The translations under genes and the position numbers were made by a program. A DNA stretch of 64,000 nt from Sulfurisoma sp963709555 (lineage in GTDB: Bacteria; Pseudomonadota; Gammaproteobacteria; Burkholderiales; Rhodocyclaceae): positions 124,001 to 188,000 of the forward strand of contig CAVPWR010000002.1 in the NCBI GenBank assembly GCA_963709555.1, read 5' to 3'. The notes beneath the pieces are model-generated. The model was given only the letters and a program-made list of their open reading frames with translations, had not been told where the DNA came from and made no database searches. Position 1 is the first letter of the stretch; every line of letters begins with the position of its first letter. Shown here one piece after another: positions 34,272 to 44,269 of the stretch.

Positions 34272-34275
34272 GGCC

Positions 34276-34345
34276 CGCCCACCCCCAGCCCCTCCCTCGC
34301 GGGAGGGGAGCCTGCTTGCTCGCTGTGCTCGTTTGTTACGGGGAG
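34276..34345 (-). repeat. GC-rich interspersed repeat, second copy
   Basis: The minus strand reads CTCCCCGTAACA, CGAGCACAGCGAGCAAG and a G-rich tail, matching 5629-5702. It includes the perfect hairpin CCCCTCCC-TCGC-GGGAGGGG (34289-34308), which may also end the yidC transcript, though no T-run follows. The rest of the gap to 34432 shows no clear signal. Confidence 0.75.
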
Positions 34346-34432
34346 CTTCAAATTGACTGTTTTGCGTGCGCCCGCCGTCGCGAGCGCGAGTCAGTGCCCC
34401 GGCTTGGGGCGGCCCAGCGCCGGGGCTAAAGG

Positions 34433-35794
34433 ATGACTGACACCATCGCTGCCATCGCCACTGCCCCCGGGCGTGGCGGCATCGGCGTGGTGCGGGTTTC
34501 GGGGCGTGATCTGCTGCCATTGGCCGCAGCGCTGACCGGCAAGGCCCCTGATTCGATCCAGCCGCGGCGTGCCGCCATCGCCGACTTTCTGGCGGGCGAC
34601 GGCATCGCCATCGACCGCGGCATCCTGCTTTATTTCGCCGCGCCGCATTCCTTCACCGGCGAGGATGTGCTCGAGCTGCAGGGCCACGGCGGCCCGGTGG
34701 TGATGCAGCTGCTGCTGGCGCGTTGTGTCGAGCTCGGCGCGCGGTTGGCCGAGCCGGGCGAATTCACCCGCCGCGCCTTCCTCAACGACAAGCTCGACCT
34801 GGCTCAGGCGGAGGCGGTCGCCGACCTGATCGAGGCATCGACGGCGCAGGCGGTGCGCTCGGCCCTGCGCTCGCTCTCGGGCGAGTTTTCGCACGCGGTG
34901 CATGGCATCGTCGCGCGGCTGACCGAGCTGCGCATGCTGATCGAGGCCACGCTCGATTTCCCCGAGGAGGAGATCGACGCCGAGCAATTGCTGCGCGACA
35001 TCGACGCCGCGGCGCGGCTGGCGCAACTGCGCGGCGACATCGCGGCGCTGCAGGGCAGGGCGCGGCAGGGCGCGATGCTGCGCACCGGCCTCCATGTGGT
35101 GCTGGCCGGGCTGCCCAACGTTGGCAAGAGCTCGCTGCTCAACCGCCTCGCCGGCGAGGAGCGCGCCATCGTCACCGAGATCGCCGGCACTACGCGCGAT
35201 GCGCTGCGCGAGACCATCCACGTCGAGGGCATCCCGCTGCACGTGATCGATACCGCCGGCCTGCGCGAGACCGAGGACGCCGTCGAGAAGATCGGCATCG
35301 AGCGCACCTGGCAGGAGATCGCCCGCGCCGACGTGGTACTGCAGATCGTCGATGCCCGAGCCGGCGTCACCCCGGCCGACCATGCGATCGCCGTGCGCCT
35401 GCCGGCGGGCATCGAGCGCATTGTGGTGGAGAACAAGTGCGACCTCGCCGGTCTCGTCCCCGGCCGCTTCGTGGATGCGGAACGTGGCGGCCAGGTCCAT
35501 CTGCGGCTGTCGGCGAAGACGGGGGAGGGCATCGGCCTGCTCCACGACGAACTGCTGCGCGTGGCCGGCTGGGCCGGCCATGGCGAGGACGTGATCCTCG
35601 CCCGCGAACGCCACCTCGAAGCCCTGAACCTCGCCGCGGAAAAGTCGGCGCTGGCGGAACGCCAGTTGCGGCAACTGGAATTGTGCGCCGAGGAGTTGCG
35701 CCTGGCGCAGGAGGCGCTGGCGGCCATCACCGGCGAGTTCACTTCCGACGACCTGCTCGGCGTGATCTTCAGCCGCTTCTGCATCGGCAAATGA
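34433..35794 (+). CDS. mnmE: tRNA modification GTPase MnmE
   Basis: 453 residues. The N-terminal folate-binding domain begins DTIAAIATAPGRGGIGVVRVSG; the GTPase domain has GLPNVGKSSL near residue 223, DTAGLRET and NKCD; and the C-terminus is the canonical CIGK whose Cys is catalytic. With MnmG it makes the cmnm5 modification of tRNA wobble uridine. A dispersed-repeat copy in the helical region encodes EKSALAERQ. Its stop overlaps the next start (ATGA). Confidence 0.97.
   Translation: MTDTIAAIATAPGRGGIGVVRVSGRDLLPLAAALTGKAPDSIQPRRAAIADFLAGDGIAIDRGILLYFAAPHSFTGEDVLELQGHGGPVVMQLLLARCVELGARLAEPGEFTRRAFLNDKLDLAQAEAVADLIEASTAQAVRSALRSLSGEFSHAVHGIVARLTELRMLIEATLDFPEEEIDAEQLLRDIDAAARLAQLRGDIAALQGRARQGAMLRTGLHVVLAGLPNVGKSSLLNRLAGEERAIVTEIAGTTRDALRETIHVEGIPLHVIDTAGLRETEDAVEKIGIERTWQEIARADVVLQIVDARAGVTPADHAIAVRLPAGIERIVVENKCDLAGLVPGRFVDAERGGQVHLRLSAKTGEGIGLLHDELLRVAGWAGHGEDVILARERHLEALNLAAEKSALAERQLRQLELCAEELRLAQEALAAITGEFTSDDLLGVIFSRFCIGK
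35641..35665 (+). repeat. Dispersed 25-nt repeat, copy 6
   Basis: AAAAGTCGGCGCTGGCG then GAACGCCA, in frame inside mnmE. Confidence 0.8.
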
Positions 35795-36565
35795 TCGACG
35801 GCGGCGCGTTCGACCTTCGGCCTGCTGCTGCTGGCGGCGGCCTTCGCCGGTTTCATCGACGCGGTGGCGGGCGGCGGCGGTTTGATCCAGGTGCCGGCAC
35901 TGCTGACCGCCTTGCCGGGGGAGTCGCCGGCCACAGTGTTCGGCACCAACAAGGGCTCGTCGATCTTCGGCACCGCCAACGCCGCCTGGCGCTACGCCCG
36001 CCGCATCGCGCTGCCGTGGGAGGTGGCGCTGCCGGCCGCGGCCGCGGCCTTTGCCTTCTCCTTCGGCGGCGCGGCGCTGGTGTCGCTGGCGCCCAAGGAA
36101 TGGCTGCGGCCGCTGATCCTGCTGCTGCTGGTCGCGGTCTTCGTCTACACCATGTTCAAGCGCGATTTCGGCACCGTGTCGCTGGCGCCGACTTTTTCCG
36201 GCAGTGCGACCCGGCCGGCGCTGCTGGCGGGCGCCGTGCTCGGCTTCTATGACGGCTTCTTCGGGCCGGGCGCGGGCAGCTTCATGATCTTCGCCTTCGT
36301 CCGCTTTTTCGGCCTGGATTTCCTGCGTGCCTCGAGTGCCGCCAAGGTGGTGAATTTCAGCACCAACCTCGCCGCGCTGGCCTGGTTCGCGCCGACCGGG
36401 CATGTGCTGTGGCAGCTGGCGCTGGCGATGGCGGTGTTCAACATCGCCGGGGCGATGGCCGGCAGCCGCCTGGCGATACGCCACGGCAGCGGCTTCGTCC
36501 GCGGCGTGTTTCTGGCCGTGACGGCTGTACTGATCGCCAAATTCGGCTACGATACCCTGCTTTGA
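35791..36565 (+). CDS. TSUP (TauE/SafE) family permease (one frameshift)
   Basis: About eight hydrophobic helices, with FAGFIDAVAGGGGLIQVPALL and the second-half repeat GFYDGFFGPGAGSFMIFAFV, the family signatures for export of sulfite, sulfonates or related anions. The start ATG overlaps the mnmE stop; the frame shifts near 35815, repaired by reading GTCGAC instead of GTTCGAC. A dispersed-repeat copy lies on the opposite strand (SLAPTFSGS). Substrate unknown. Confidence 0.85.
36175..36199 (-). repeat. Dispersed 25-nt repeat, copy 7
   Basis: The minus strand reads AAAAAGTCGGCGCCAGCG then ACACGG, inside the TSUP gene. Confidence 0.7.
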
Positions 36566-36600
36566 AGTAGTGACTTTTCGTTCCGGAGGAGGAGCAAACA

Positions 36601-37745
36601 TGCAGAAGAAGAAACTGGTCGCGGGCCTGCTGGTCGCGCTGGCATCCATGGCCGCCCAGGCCGACATCACCGTCGGCGTCAACGTCTCGGCCACCGGCCC
36701 GGCCGCCAGTCTCGGCATTCCCGAGAAGAACACCTTCCCCCTGATGCCGACGACCATCGCCGGCCAGAAGATCAATTACATCATCCTCGACGACGCCTCG
36801 GATACCACCACCGCCGTCAAGAACACGCGCAAGTTCGTCACCGAGAACAAGGTCGATGTCATCGTCGGCTCGACCATCACGCCCAACTCTCTGGCCATGA
36901 TCGACGTCGCCGCCGAGGCCGAAACGCCGATGATCTCGATGGCCGCCTCGGCCCGCATCGTCGATCCCGCCAACCCCAAGGTCAAGTGGGTGTTCAAGAC
37001 GCCGCAGAACGACGTGCAGATGTCGACCGCCATCGTCGAGCACATGACCAACGCCGGCGTCAAGACCGTGGCTTTCATCGGCTTCGCCGACGCCTACGGT
37101 GAAGGCTGGTTCCAGGAGTTTTCCAAGATCGCCGAGGCGCGCAAGCTGAAGATCGTCGCCAGCGAGCGCTACAACCGTGCCGATACTTCCGTCACCGGCC
37201 AGGTACTGAAGATCATGTCGACCAAGCCCGATGCGGTGCTGGTCGCCGGCTCCGGCACGCCGGCCGCGCTGCCGCAGAAGACGCTGAAGGAAAGGGGTTA
37301 CGCCGGCAAGTACTACCAGACCCACGGTGTCGCCAACATGGACTTTCTGCGTGTCTGCGGCAAGGATTGCGAGGGCACTTTCCTGCCCGCCGGCCCTGTG
37401 CTGGTGGCGGATCAGCTGCCCGACAGCAACCCGATCAAGAAGGTGGCGCTCGAATATAGCGCCAAGTACGAAGCGGCCCATGGCAAGGGCTCGACCTCGA
37501 CCTTCGGCGCCCACGCCTGGGATGCCGGCCTGCTGCTGGCCAACGCCGTGCCCGTCGCGCTGAAGAAGGCCAAGCCGGGCAGCAAGGAATTCCGCGCTGC
37601 GCTGCGTGACGCGCTCGAGGGCCTCAAGAACGTCACCGTCTCGCACGGCATCGTGAACATGTCGGCGCAGGATCACCTCGGCTTCGACCAGCGTGCCCGC
37701 GTCATGGTCGTCATCGAGAACGGTGCGTGGAAGCTGTTGAAGTAA
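36601..37745 (+). CDS. livK: Branched-chain amino acid ABC transporter, binding protein
   Basis: A 381-residue periplasmic protein of the LivJ/LivK (Peripla_BP_6) family. The signal peptide KKKLVAGLLVALASMAAQA is followed by VNVSATGPAASLGIPEKN and FIGFADAYGEGW. The ATG at 36601 has an excellent GGAGGAG site, so the upstream in-frame start is rejected. The family carries Leu/Ile/Val but many members take aromatic acids, amides or urea; the ligand is not predictable. Hairpins separate it from livH. Confidence 0.93.
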
Positions 37746-37816
37746 GGCGGCAAGTCGGCCGGGGCGGTATACTTGCCGCCCCTGAACAAGGGCGCTTCCG
37801 CAAGGGGCGCCCTTTT
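37746..37816 (+). terminator. Two intercistronic hairpins between livK and livH
   Basis: A perfect 10-bp inverted repeat GGCGGCAAGT/ACTTGCCGCC (37746-37755, 37771-37780) is followed by AAGGGCGC-N11-GCGCCCTT with four T (37788-37816). Together they look like a partial terminator or mRNA-end stabiliser that would leave livK in excess over the membrane genes. Confidence 0.65.
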
Positions 37817-37840
37817 CGTTTGACTGATCTTCTCTAATCC

Positions 37841-38878
37841 ATGGATTTCCAGATCGCCCTGCTGCTCGGCCAGGACGGCATCACCAACGGCGCCATCTAC
37901 GCGTTGCTGGCGCTGGCGCTGGTGCTGGTGTTCGCGGTCACCCGGGTGATCTTCATCCCGCAGGGCGAGTACGTCGCCTTCGGTGCGCTGACCCTGGCCG
38001 CCTTGCAGGCCGGCAAGCAGCCGGGAACGCTGTGGCTGCTGCTCGGCATGGGCGTCGTCGTGGCCGCCATCGACCTGGCGCTGGCGGTCAGGCGCGGCAC
38101 GGCGCGGCGCATTCCCGCCATCGTCGGCTGGAACATCGTCTATCCGGCCGCGCTGACGGCGCTGCTGTGGCTGGTGAAGCCGGCCGAACTGCCGCTGCTG
38201 GCGCAGGTGCTGCTGGCGCTGGCCGTGGTGGTGCCGCTCGGGCCCATGGTCTATCGCCTCGCCTACCAGCCGCTGGCCGAGGCCTCGGTGCTGGTGCTGC
38301 TGATCGTTTCCGTCGCGGTGCACCTCACGCTGGTCGGACTGGGCCTGTTGTTCTTCGGCGCCGAGGGTTCGCGTACGCCGGCCTTCTCCGAGGGCAACCT
38401 CGAAATCGCCGGCCTCACCATCAGCGGCCAGACCATCTGGGTGGTGATCGCCAGCCTGCTGCTGATCGTCACCCTCTACCAGATGTTCGAGCGCACGCTC
38501 TACGGCAAGGCGCTGCGCGCGACGGCGCTCAACCGCGTCGGGGCGCGGCTGATGGGCATCTCGACCACCATGGCGGGCAAGCTGTCCTTCCTGCTGGCCG
38601 CCGCCATCGGCGCCTTCTCCGGCATCCTGATCGCGCCGATCACCACCATCTATTACGACACCGGCTTCCTCATCGGCCTCAAGGGCTTCGTCGGTGCCAT
38701 CATCGGCGGCCTGGCGAGCTACCCGGTGGCGGCGGCCGGCGCGGTGCTGGTCGGGCTGCTCGAATCCTTCTCGTCCTTCTACGCCAGCGCCTTCAAGGAA
38801 GTGATCGTGTTCACCCTGATCATTCCGGTGCTGCTGTGGCGCTCGCTGACGACGCGCCACGTCGAGGAAGAGGAATGA
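37841..38878 (+). CDS. livH: Branched-chain amino acid ABC permease LivH
   Basis: 345 residues with the LivH pattern: NGAIYALLALALVLVFAVTRVIFIPQG near the N-terminus, about eight helices, and the cytoplasmic loop LYGKALRATALNRVGARLMGIS. It ends with GAFSGILIAPITTIYYDTGF and FVGAIIGGLASYPVAAAGAV. The stop overlaps the livM start (ATGA). Confidence 0.95.
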   Translation: MDFQIALLLGQDGITNGAIYALLALALVLVFAVTRVIFIPQGEYVAFGALTLAALQAGKQPGTLWLLLGMGVVVAAIDLALAVRRGTARRIPAIVGWNIVYPAALTALLWLVKPAELPLLAQVLLALAVVVPLGPMVYRLAYQPLAEASVLVLLIVSVAVHLTLVGLGLLFFGAEGSRTPAFSEGNLEIAGLTISGQTIWVVIASLLLIVTLYQMFERTLYGKALRATALNRVGARLMGISTTMAGKLSFLLAAAIGAFSGILIAPITTIYYDTGFLIGLKGFVGAIIGGLASYPVAAAGAVLVGLLESFSSFYASAFKEVIVFTLIIPVLLWRSLTTRHVEEEE

Positions 38879-40669
38879 AGCGGAACCGTGCCGCACTCGG
38901 CCTCTTTCTCGTGCTGCTGGCGGCTGCGCCCTGGGTGCTGGCCGAGTTCCACGTCACCCTGCTCAACTACATCGGGCTCTATTCGCTGGTCGCGCTCGGG
39001 CTGGTGCTGCTGACGGGCGTCGGCGGCCTGACCTCCTTCGGCCAGGCAGCCTTCGTCGGCCTCGGTGCCTACACCACGGCGTGGCTGACGACGACGCAGG
39101 GATTGCCGCCGGCCCTGGCGCTGCTGGGCGGCTCGCCGTGGCTGGCGCTGCTCTTGGGGTTAGCGCTCACTGCGCTAGTAGCGCTTGTGCTTGGATGGAT
39201 GACTCTGCGGCTTTCGGGCCACTACCTGCCGCTAGGCACCATCGCCTGGGGCATTTCGCTCTATTTCCTCTTCGGCAACGTCGAGTTCCTCGGCGGCCAC
39301 ACCGGCATCACCGGCATCCCGCTGCTGGGCGTGTTCGGCTTCGAGCTCAAGGACTCGCGTCACTACTATTACCTGATCTGGGTGGTGCTGCTCGGAGCCA
39401 TCTGGCTCACGCAAAACCTGCTCGACTCGCGCGAGGGCAGGGCGATCCGCGCGCTCAAGGGCGGCACAGTGATGGCCGAGGCCATGGGCGTGAATACCGC
39501 GCGCTCCAAGGTGGTGATCTTCGTCATCGCCGCGCTCTACGCCTGCGTCTCGGGCTGGCTCTACGCCCACCTGCAGCGCTTCGTCAATCCGACGCCGTTC
39601 GGACTGCACATCGGCATCGAGTATTTGTTCATGGCGGTGATCGGCGGCGCCGCCCACGTCTGGGGCGCGCTGGTCGGCGCCAGCGTCATCACCATCCTCA
39701 AGCAGTGGCTGCAGGACCTGCTGCCGCAGATCTTCGGCGCCTCCGGCAACTTCGAGGTGATCGTCTTCGGCGTGCTGATGATCGTGGTGCTGCAGCGCGC
39801 CCGCGACGGCCTCTGGCCGATGCTGATCCGCTGGCTGCCGCAGGGCGACGAGGCGAGGTCGGTGCCGGCGGTCGCCCAGCCCCTGCCGCGGCGCGCGGTA
39901 GCGGCGGCGGGTACGCTGCTGCTCGAGGTCAGGGATGTGGTGAAGAAGTTCGGCGGCCTCACCGCCAACGACCGCATGAACCTCACGGTCGCCGCCGGCG
40001 AGATCCTGGCGCTGATCGGCCCCAACGGCGCCGGCAAGAGCACCATGTTCAACTGCATCACGGGTGTCGATGGACTGACTTCGGGCGAGATACGGTTTCT
40101 CGGCGAGCGCGTTCGACAGCCTGGCCGCACGTGACATTGCCCGCCGCGGCATGAGTCGCACCTTCCAGCATGTGCGCCTGCTGCCGGCGATGTCGGTGCT
40201 CGAGAACGTGGCCATCGGTGCCCACCTGCGCGGCCGCCAGGGTGTCACGGCCGCGGCGCTGCACCTCGAACGCGCCGAGGAGGCCCAACTGCTTGCGGAA
40301 GCCGCGCGGCAGATCGAGCGCGTCGGCCTCGACGCCCACACCTTTGACCAGGCCGGCAGCCTGGCGCTGGGGCAGCAGCGCATTGTCGAGATCGCCCGCG
40401 CGCTGGCCGCCGACCCCTGCCTGCTGCTGCTCGACGAGCCGGCCGCCGGCCTGCGCTACCTGGAAAAGCAGGCGCTGGCGGAGTTGCTGAAGAAGATCAA
40501 GGCCGAAGGCATGGGCATTTTGCTGGTCGAGCACGACATGGACTTCGTCATGGGCCTGGCCGATCGCGTGGTGGTGATGGAGTTCGGCGAAAAGATCGCC
40601 GAGGGCCTGCCGCAGGACGTGCAGAAGGACCCGGCGGTGCTGGAAGCCTATCTCGGCGGCGTCGAATGA
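38875..40669 (+). CDS. livMG: LivM-LivG fusion: permease plus ATPase (one frameshift)
   Basis: The first 335 residues are a LivM permease (GLTSFGQAAFVGLGAYTTAWL; REGRAIRALKGGTVMAEAMGVN). After a short linker (PAVAQPLPRRA) comes a complete LivG ATPase: Walker A GPNGAGKST, LALGQQRIVEIARAL, and LLLLDEPAAGL. The two are in one frame to about 40112; there GTTCGAC should read GTCGAC (GERVDSLAARDIARRGMSRTF), giving one protein of about 597 residues. The degenerate signature (LALGQQ) is common in LivG. Stop overlaps livF start. Confidence 0.88.
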
Positions 40670-41406
40670 TGACCACGGCACCCATCCTTGAAGTTCGCGA
40701 CCTCAGTGTCTCCTACGGCAAGGTCGAGGCGCTGCACCATGTTTCGCTCAAGGTCGAGCCCGGCCAGATCGTCACGGTGATCGGACCGAACGGCGCCGGC
40801 AAGACCACGCTGCTCTCCGCCATCATGGGCTTGTTGCCGCGCACTCATGGAGAGATCGCCTACCTCGGCCACGCCCAGGGCGAGATCGAGGTCGAGCGCA
40901 TGGTGGCGCAGGGCATGACGCTGGTGCCCGAGTCGCGTGCCCTGTTCGGCGAGATGAGCGTCGAAGACAACCTGCTGCTTGGTGCCTTCATGCGCCACCG
41001 CCTCGGCCATCGCGACGAGCGCGCGACCATGGAGCATGTCTTCGAGATCTTTCCGCGCCTGAAGGAACGTCATGTCCAGATGGCCGGCACCCTCTCCGGC
41101 GGCGAGCGGCAGATGTTGGCCGTCGGCCGTGCCCTGATGGCCAAGCCGCGCCTGCTGTTGCTGGACGAGCCCAGCCTCGGCCTGGCCCCGCTGATCGTGC
41201 GCGAGATACTCCGCATCGTCGCCGACCTCAGGAAGAGCGGGGTGGCGGTGCTGCTGGTGGAGCAGAACGCCCGCGCCGCGCTGCAGATCGCCGACTACGG
41301 TTATGTGCTGGAAACAGGTGAAGTGGCTATCGAAGGTCCGAGCCATCAGCTCCAGGACGACCCGAAGGTGATCGAGTCCTATTTGGGGCTGGGTGGAAAA
41401 CACTGA
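40666..41406 (+). CDS. livF: Branched-chain amino acid ABC ATPase LivF
   Basis: 246 residues with Walker A GPNGAGKTT, signature LSGGERQML, Walker B LLLLDEPSLGLAP and the switch region LLVEQNARAALQIADYGYVLETG. It pairs with LivG. The ATG overlaps the livMG stop; a second ATG follows three bases later. Confidence 0.96.
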   Translation: MMTTAPILEVRDLSVSYGKVEALHHVSLKVEPGQIVTVIGPNGAGKTTLLSAIMGLLPRTHGEIAYLGHAQGEIEVERMVAQGMTLVPESRALFGEMSVEDNLLLGAFMRHRLGHRDERATMEHVFEIFPRLKERHVQMAGTLSGGERQMLAVGRALMAKPRLLLLDEPSLGLAPLIVREILRIVADLRKSGVAVLLVEQNARAALQIADYGYVLETGEVAIEGPSHQLQDDPKVIESYLGLGGKH

Positions 41407-41409
41407 TTC

Positions 41410-41425
41410 TGTTTCACGTGAAACG
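41410..41425 (+). promoter_or_regulatory. parS: parS site 1
   Basis: TGTTTCACGTGAAACG differs at only the last base from the universal ParB site. It lies after livF and 3.7 kb before parB. Confidence 0.95.
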
Positions 41426-41471
41426 GGCGATTTAGCCTGAAGGTTAGTCTTCGCTGAATCCCTCTAACCTC

Positions 41472-41487
41472 GGTTTCACGTGAAACA
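41472..41487 (+). promoter_or_regulatory. parS: parS site 2
   Basis: GGTTTCACGTGAAACA differs at only the first base from the consensus. It is 62 bases from site 1. Both keep the full 14-base palindromic core. Confidence 0.95.
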
Positions 41488-41551
41488 TCTTGCTTCGGTT
41501 TGAATTGGGCTGCCCCGCCGGCGTATCATTGCGCCTCCCTTGAATCCCCTC

Positions 41552-41576
41552 ACCGTCCCGCCAGCGCCGACTTATT
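41552..41576 (-). repeat. Dispersed 25-nt repeat, copy 8
   Basis: The minus strand reads AATAAGTCGGCGCTGGCG then GGACGGTG. It is in the livF-mnmG gap, after parS. Confidence 0.85.
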
Positions 41577-41644
41577 GTCATGCTATTTCCGGCTCGTTTT
41601 AGTTCCAACATAACGCCCGCTTGTGCGGGCATTAGCCTTCACTG

Positions 41645-41677
41645 AAGCGAATCGGAAATGTTGTTTCCGATTCGCTT
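41645..41677 (+). promoter_or_regulatory. Perfect 14-bp hairpin enclosing the mnmG start codon
   Basis: AAGCGAATCGGAAA (41645-41658) and its exact complement TTTCCGATTCGCTT (41664-41677) flank a five-base loop TGTTG. The start codon ATG (41658-41660) straddles stem top and loop. Two G-U pairs and a nearby TCAC/GTGA can extend it. A smaller hairpin GCCCGC-TTGT-GCGGGC sits at 41615-41630. Confidence 0.75.
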
Positions 41678-43536
41678 TGATGTGATCGTTGTCGGTGGCG
41701 GCCATGCCGGCACCGAGGCGGCGCTGGCTGCGGCGCGTTCGGGCGCGGCGACGCTGCTATTGACGCACAACATCGAGACGCTGGGCGCCATGTCGTGCAA
41801 CCCCTCGATCGGCGGCATCGGCAAGGGTCACCTGGTCAAGGAGGTCGATGCCCTCGGCGGGGCGATGGCGGCCGCGACCGACGAAGCCGGCATCCAGTTC
41901 CGCATCCTCAACGCCTCCAAGGGTCCGGCGGTGCGTGCCACCCGCGCCCAGGCCGACCGCATCATGTACAAGCAGGCGATCCGCAGCCGCCTGGAGAACC
42001 AACCGAACCTGACACTGTTCCAGGCCGCGGTGGACGACCTGACGCTGGCGGGCGACAAGGTCAGCGGCGTCGTCACCCAGCTCGGCATCCGTTTCGAGGC
42101 GCCGGCCGTGGTGCTCACCGCCGGCACCTTCCTCAACGGCCTGGTGCATGTCGGCCTCGAGAACTTCCGCGCCGGCCGCTTCGGCGACCCACCGGCGATC
42201 TCGCTGGCGCAGCGCCTGCGCGAACTGCAGCTGCCGGCCGGCCGCCTCAAGACCGGCACGCCGCCGCGCCTCGACGGCCGCAGCATCGACTACTCTGTAA
42301 TGCAGGTGCAGCCGGGCGACGACCCGGTGCCGGTGTTTTCCTTCATGGGCAATGCCGCGCAGCATCCGCGCCAGGTGCCGTGCTGGATCACCCACACCAA
42401 CGCCCGCACCCACGACATCATCCGCGCCGGACTCGACCGCTCGCCGATGTTTACCGGGGTGATCGAGGGGGTCGGGCCGCGCTACTGTCCCTCGATCGAG
42501 GACAAGATCCACCGCTTCGCCGGCCGCGACGAGCACCAGGTCTTCCTCGAACCGGAGGGCCTGACCACCCACGAAATCTACCCGCAGGGGGTGTTCGACC
42601 TCGCTGCCCTTCGACGTGCAGCTGGCGCTGGTGCGTTCGATCCGCGGCCTCGAGAACGTACACATCCTGCGGCCGGGTTACGCCATCGAGTACGACTACT
42701 TCGACCCGCGCAACCTCAAGGCCTCGTTCGAGACCAAGTCCATCGCCGGCCTGTTCTTCGCCGGCCAGATCAACGGCACCACCGGCTACGAGGAGGCGGC
42801 GGCGCAGGGGCTGCTCGCCGGCATCAATGCCGCGCGCTGCGCCCGCGGCGAGCCGGCCTGGTCGCCGCGGCGGGATCAGGCCTACCTCGGCGTGCTGGTC
42901 GACGACCTGATAACGCGCGGCGTGTCCGAACCCTATCGCATGTTTACCAGTCGCGCCGAGTATCGCCTGTCCCTGCGCGAGGACAACGCCGATCTGCGCC
43001 TGACCGAAACCGGCCGCGAGCTCGGGCTGGTCGACGCTGCGCGCTGGGGCGCCTTCAATCGCAAGCGTGATGCCATCGCCCGCGAGACCGAGCGCCTGAA
43101 GAGCGTCTGGGTGAACCCGCGACTGGTGCCGGAAGCCGATGCCTTGCGCGTGCTGGCCAAGCCGCTGGAGCGCGAGTACCGCCTCTACGACCTGTTGCGC
43201 CGCCCGGAGGTGACCTATGCCAGCCTGCTGACCCTGCCTGGAACGGGGGAGGGCGTCAGCGGCGAGCCGAGCGTGGTCGAGCAGGTGGAAATCCAGGCCA
43301 AGTACCATGGCTACATCGAGCGGCAGAAGGAAGAGGTTGCACGCAACCAGGCCAGCGAAGAACTGCGCCTGCCGGATGGACTCGACTTCACCGAGGTGCG
43401 CGGCCTCGGCATCGAGGTGCAGCAGAAGCTCAACCAGCATCGCCCGGAAACCCTGGGGCAGGCGGCCCGGATTCAGGGCGTCACCCCGGCGGCGATTTCG
43501 CTGCTGCTGGTCCACTTGAAGCGGCGGGCGGCATGA
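41658..43536 (+). CDS. mnmG: tRNA modification enzyme MnmG (one frameshift)
   Basis: FAD-dependent partner of MnmE. The FAD motif FDVIVVGGGHAGTEAALAAAR is at the N-terminus; MSCNPSIGGIGKGHLVKE, GTFLNGLVHVG and the C-terminal AEYRLSLREDNAD follow. Frames join at about 42600, where GTGTTCGACC should read GTGTCGACC, giving the canonical STSLPFDVQ. Length is 3n+1. The C-terminal domain that contacts MnmE is complete. The stop overlaps rsmG (ATGA). Confidence 0.96.
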
Positions 43537-44159
43537 ATACGGCCGAGCAGCTGCACGCCGGCATCGCGGCGCTGCGACTGACGTTGCCGGACGGGGCGGA
43601 ACAACGCCTGCTCGCCTACCTCGATCTGCTGGCGAAATGGAACCGTACCTACAACCTGACCGCCGTCCGAAATCCGGCCGACATGGTGACGCACCACCTG
43701 CTCGACTCGCTGGCCCTGCTGCCGCTGCTCGCACAAAAGTCGGTCCTGGCGGGACGGCGTCTGGTCGATGTCGGTAGCGGTGCCGGCGTGCCGGGGCTGG
43801 TGCTGGCCATTGCCAGCCCGCAATTGCAGATCGCCTCGATCGAGGCCGGCCAGAAAAAAACCTCCTTCCAGCAGCAGGCCAAAATCGAACTCGGATTGGC
43901 CAACGTGAGCATTCACTGCGCCCGTGCCGAAGCGCTGGGAGAGATCTATGATGCTGCCATCTCCCGTGCCTTCGCCAGCCTTTCCGACTTCGTGCGTTAC
44001 GCCGGCCACCTGGCGAACACCCTGCTGGCGATGAAGGGAATTTATCCCGCCGACGAGGTTGCCGCCCTGCCGCCGGGCTGGCGGATGGCTGCCAGCCATG
44101 AACTCACGGTCCCCGGGCTCGACGCCCGCCGTCATTTGCTTGTCCTGAAGAGAGATTAA
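43533..44159 (+). CDS. rsmG: 16S rRNA (guanine527-N7)-methyltransferase RsmG
   Basis: 208 residues with the SAM motif VDVGSGAGVPGLVLA and the family segment KWNRTYNLTAVRNPADMVTHHLLDSL (two pieces of one helix-loop region). It methylates G527 of 16S rRNA. A diverged dispersed-repeat copy encodes QKSVLAGRR just before motif I. Coupled to mnmG by overlap. Confidence 0.97.
   Translation: MNTAEQLHAGIAALRLTLPDGAEQRLLAYLDLLAKWNRTYNLTAVRNPADMVTHHLLDSLALLPLLAQKSVLAGRRLVDVGSGAGVPGLVLAIASPQLQIASIEAGQKKTSFQQQAKIELGLANVSIHCARAEALGEIYDAAISRAFASLSDFVRYAGHLANTLLAMKGIYPADEVAALPPGWRMAASHELTVPGLDARRHLLVLKRD
43735..43759 (+). repeat. Dispersed 25-nt repeat, copy 9
   Basis: AAAAGTCGGTCCTGGCG (two changes) then GGACGGCG, in frame inside rsmG. 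Confidence 0.7.
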
Positions 44160-44182
44160 TGGCCCCCCACGCTCGCAAACCC

Positions 44183-44263
44183 AACTCGCTGCCCCCCACA
44201 GGGGGGCTTCTGCCTCCTTGTCCTCCAACTCGGCGAGGGCCCCGGGGCGGCCCTACGGAGGCA
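44183..44263 (+). repeat. GC-rich element carrying the parA ribosome site
   Basis: It begins AACTCGCTGCCCCC, contains the hairpin CCCCCC-ACA-GGGGGG (44192-44206), and ends GGGGCGGCCCTACGGAGGCA (44244-44263), whose GGAGG is the likely ribosome site of parA. The same two ends occur before parB. Confidence 0.65.
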
Positions 44264-44269
44264 TAGACG

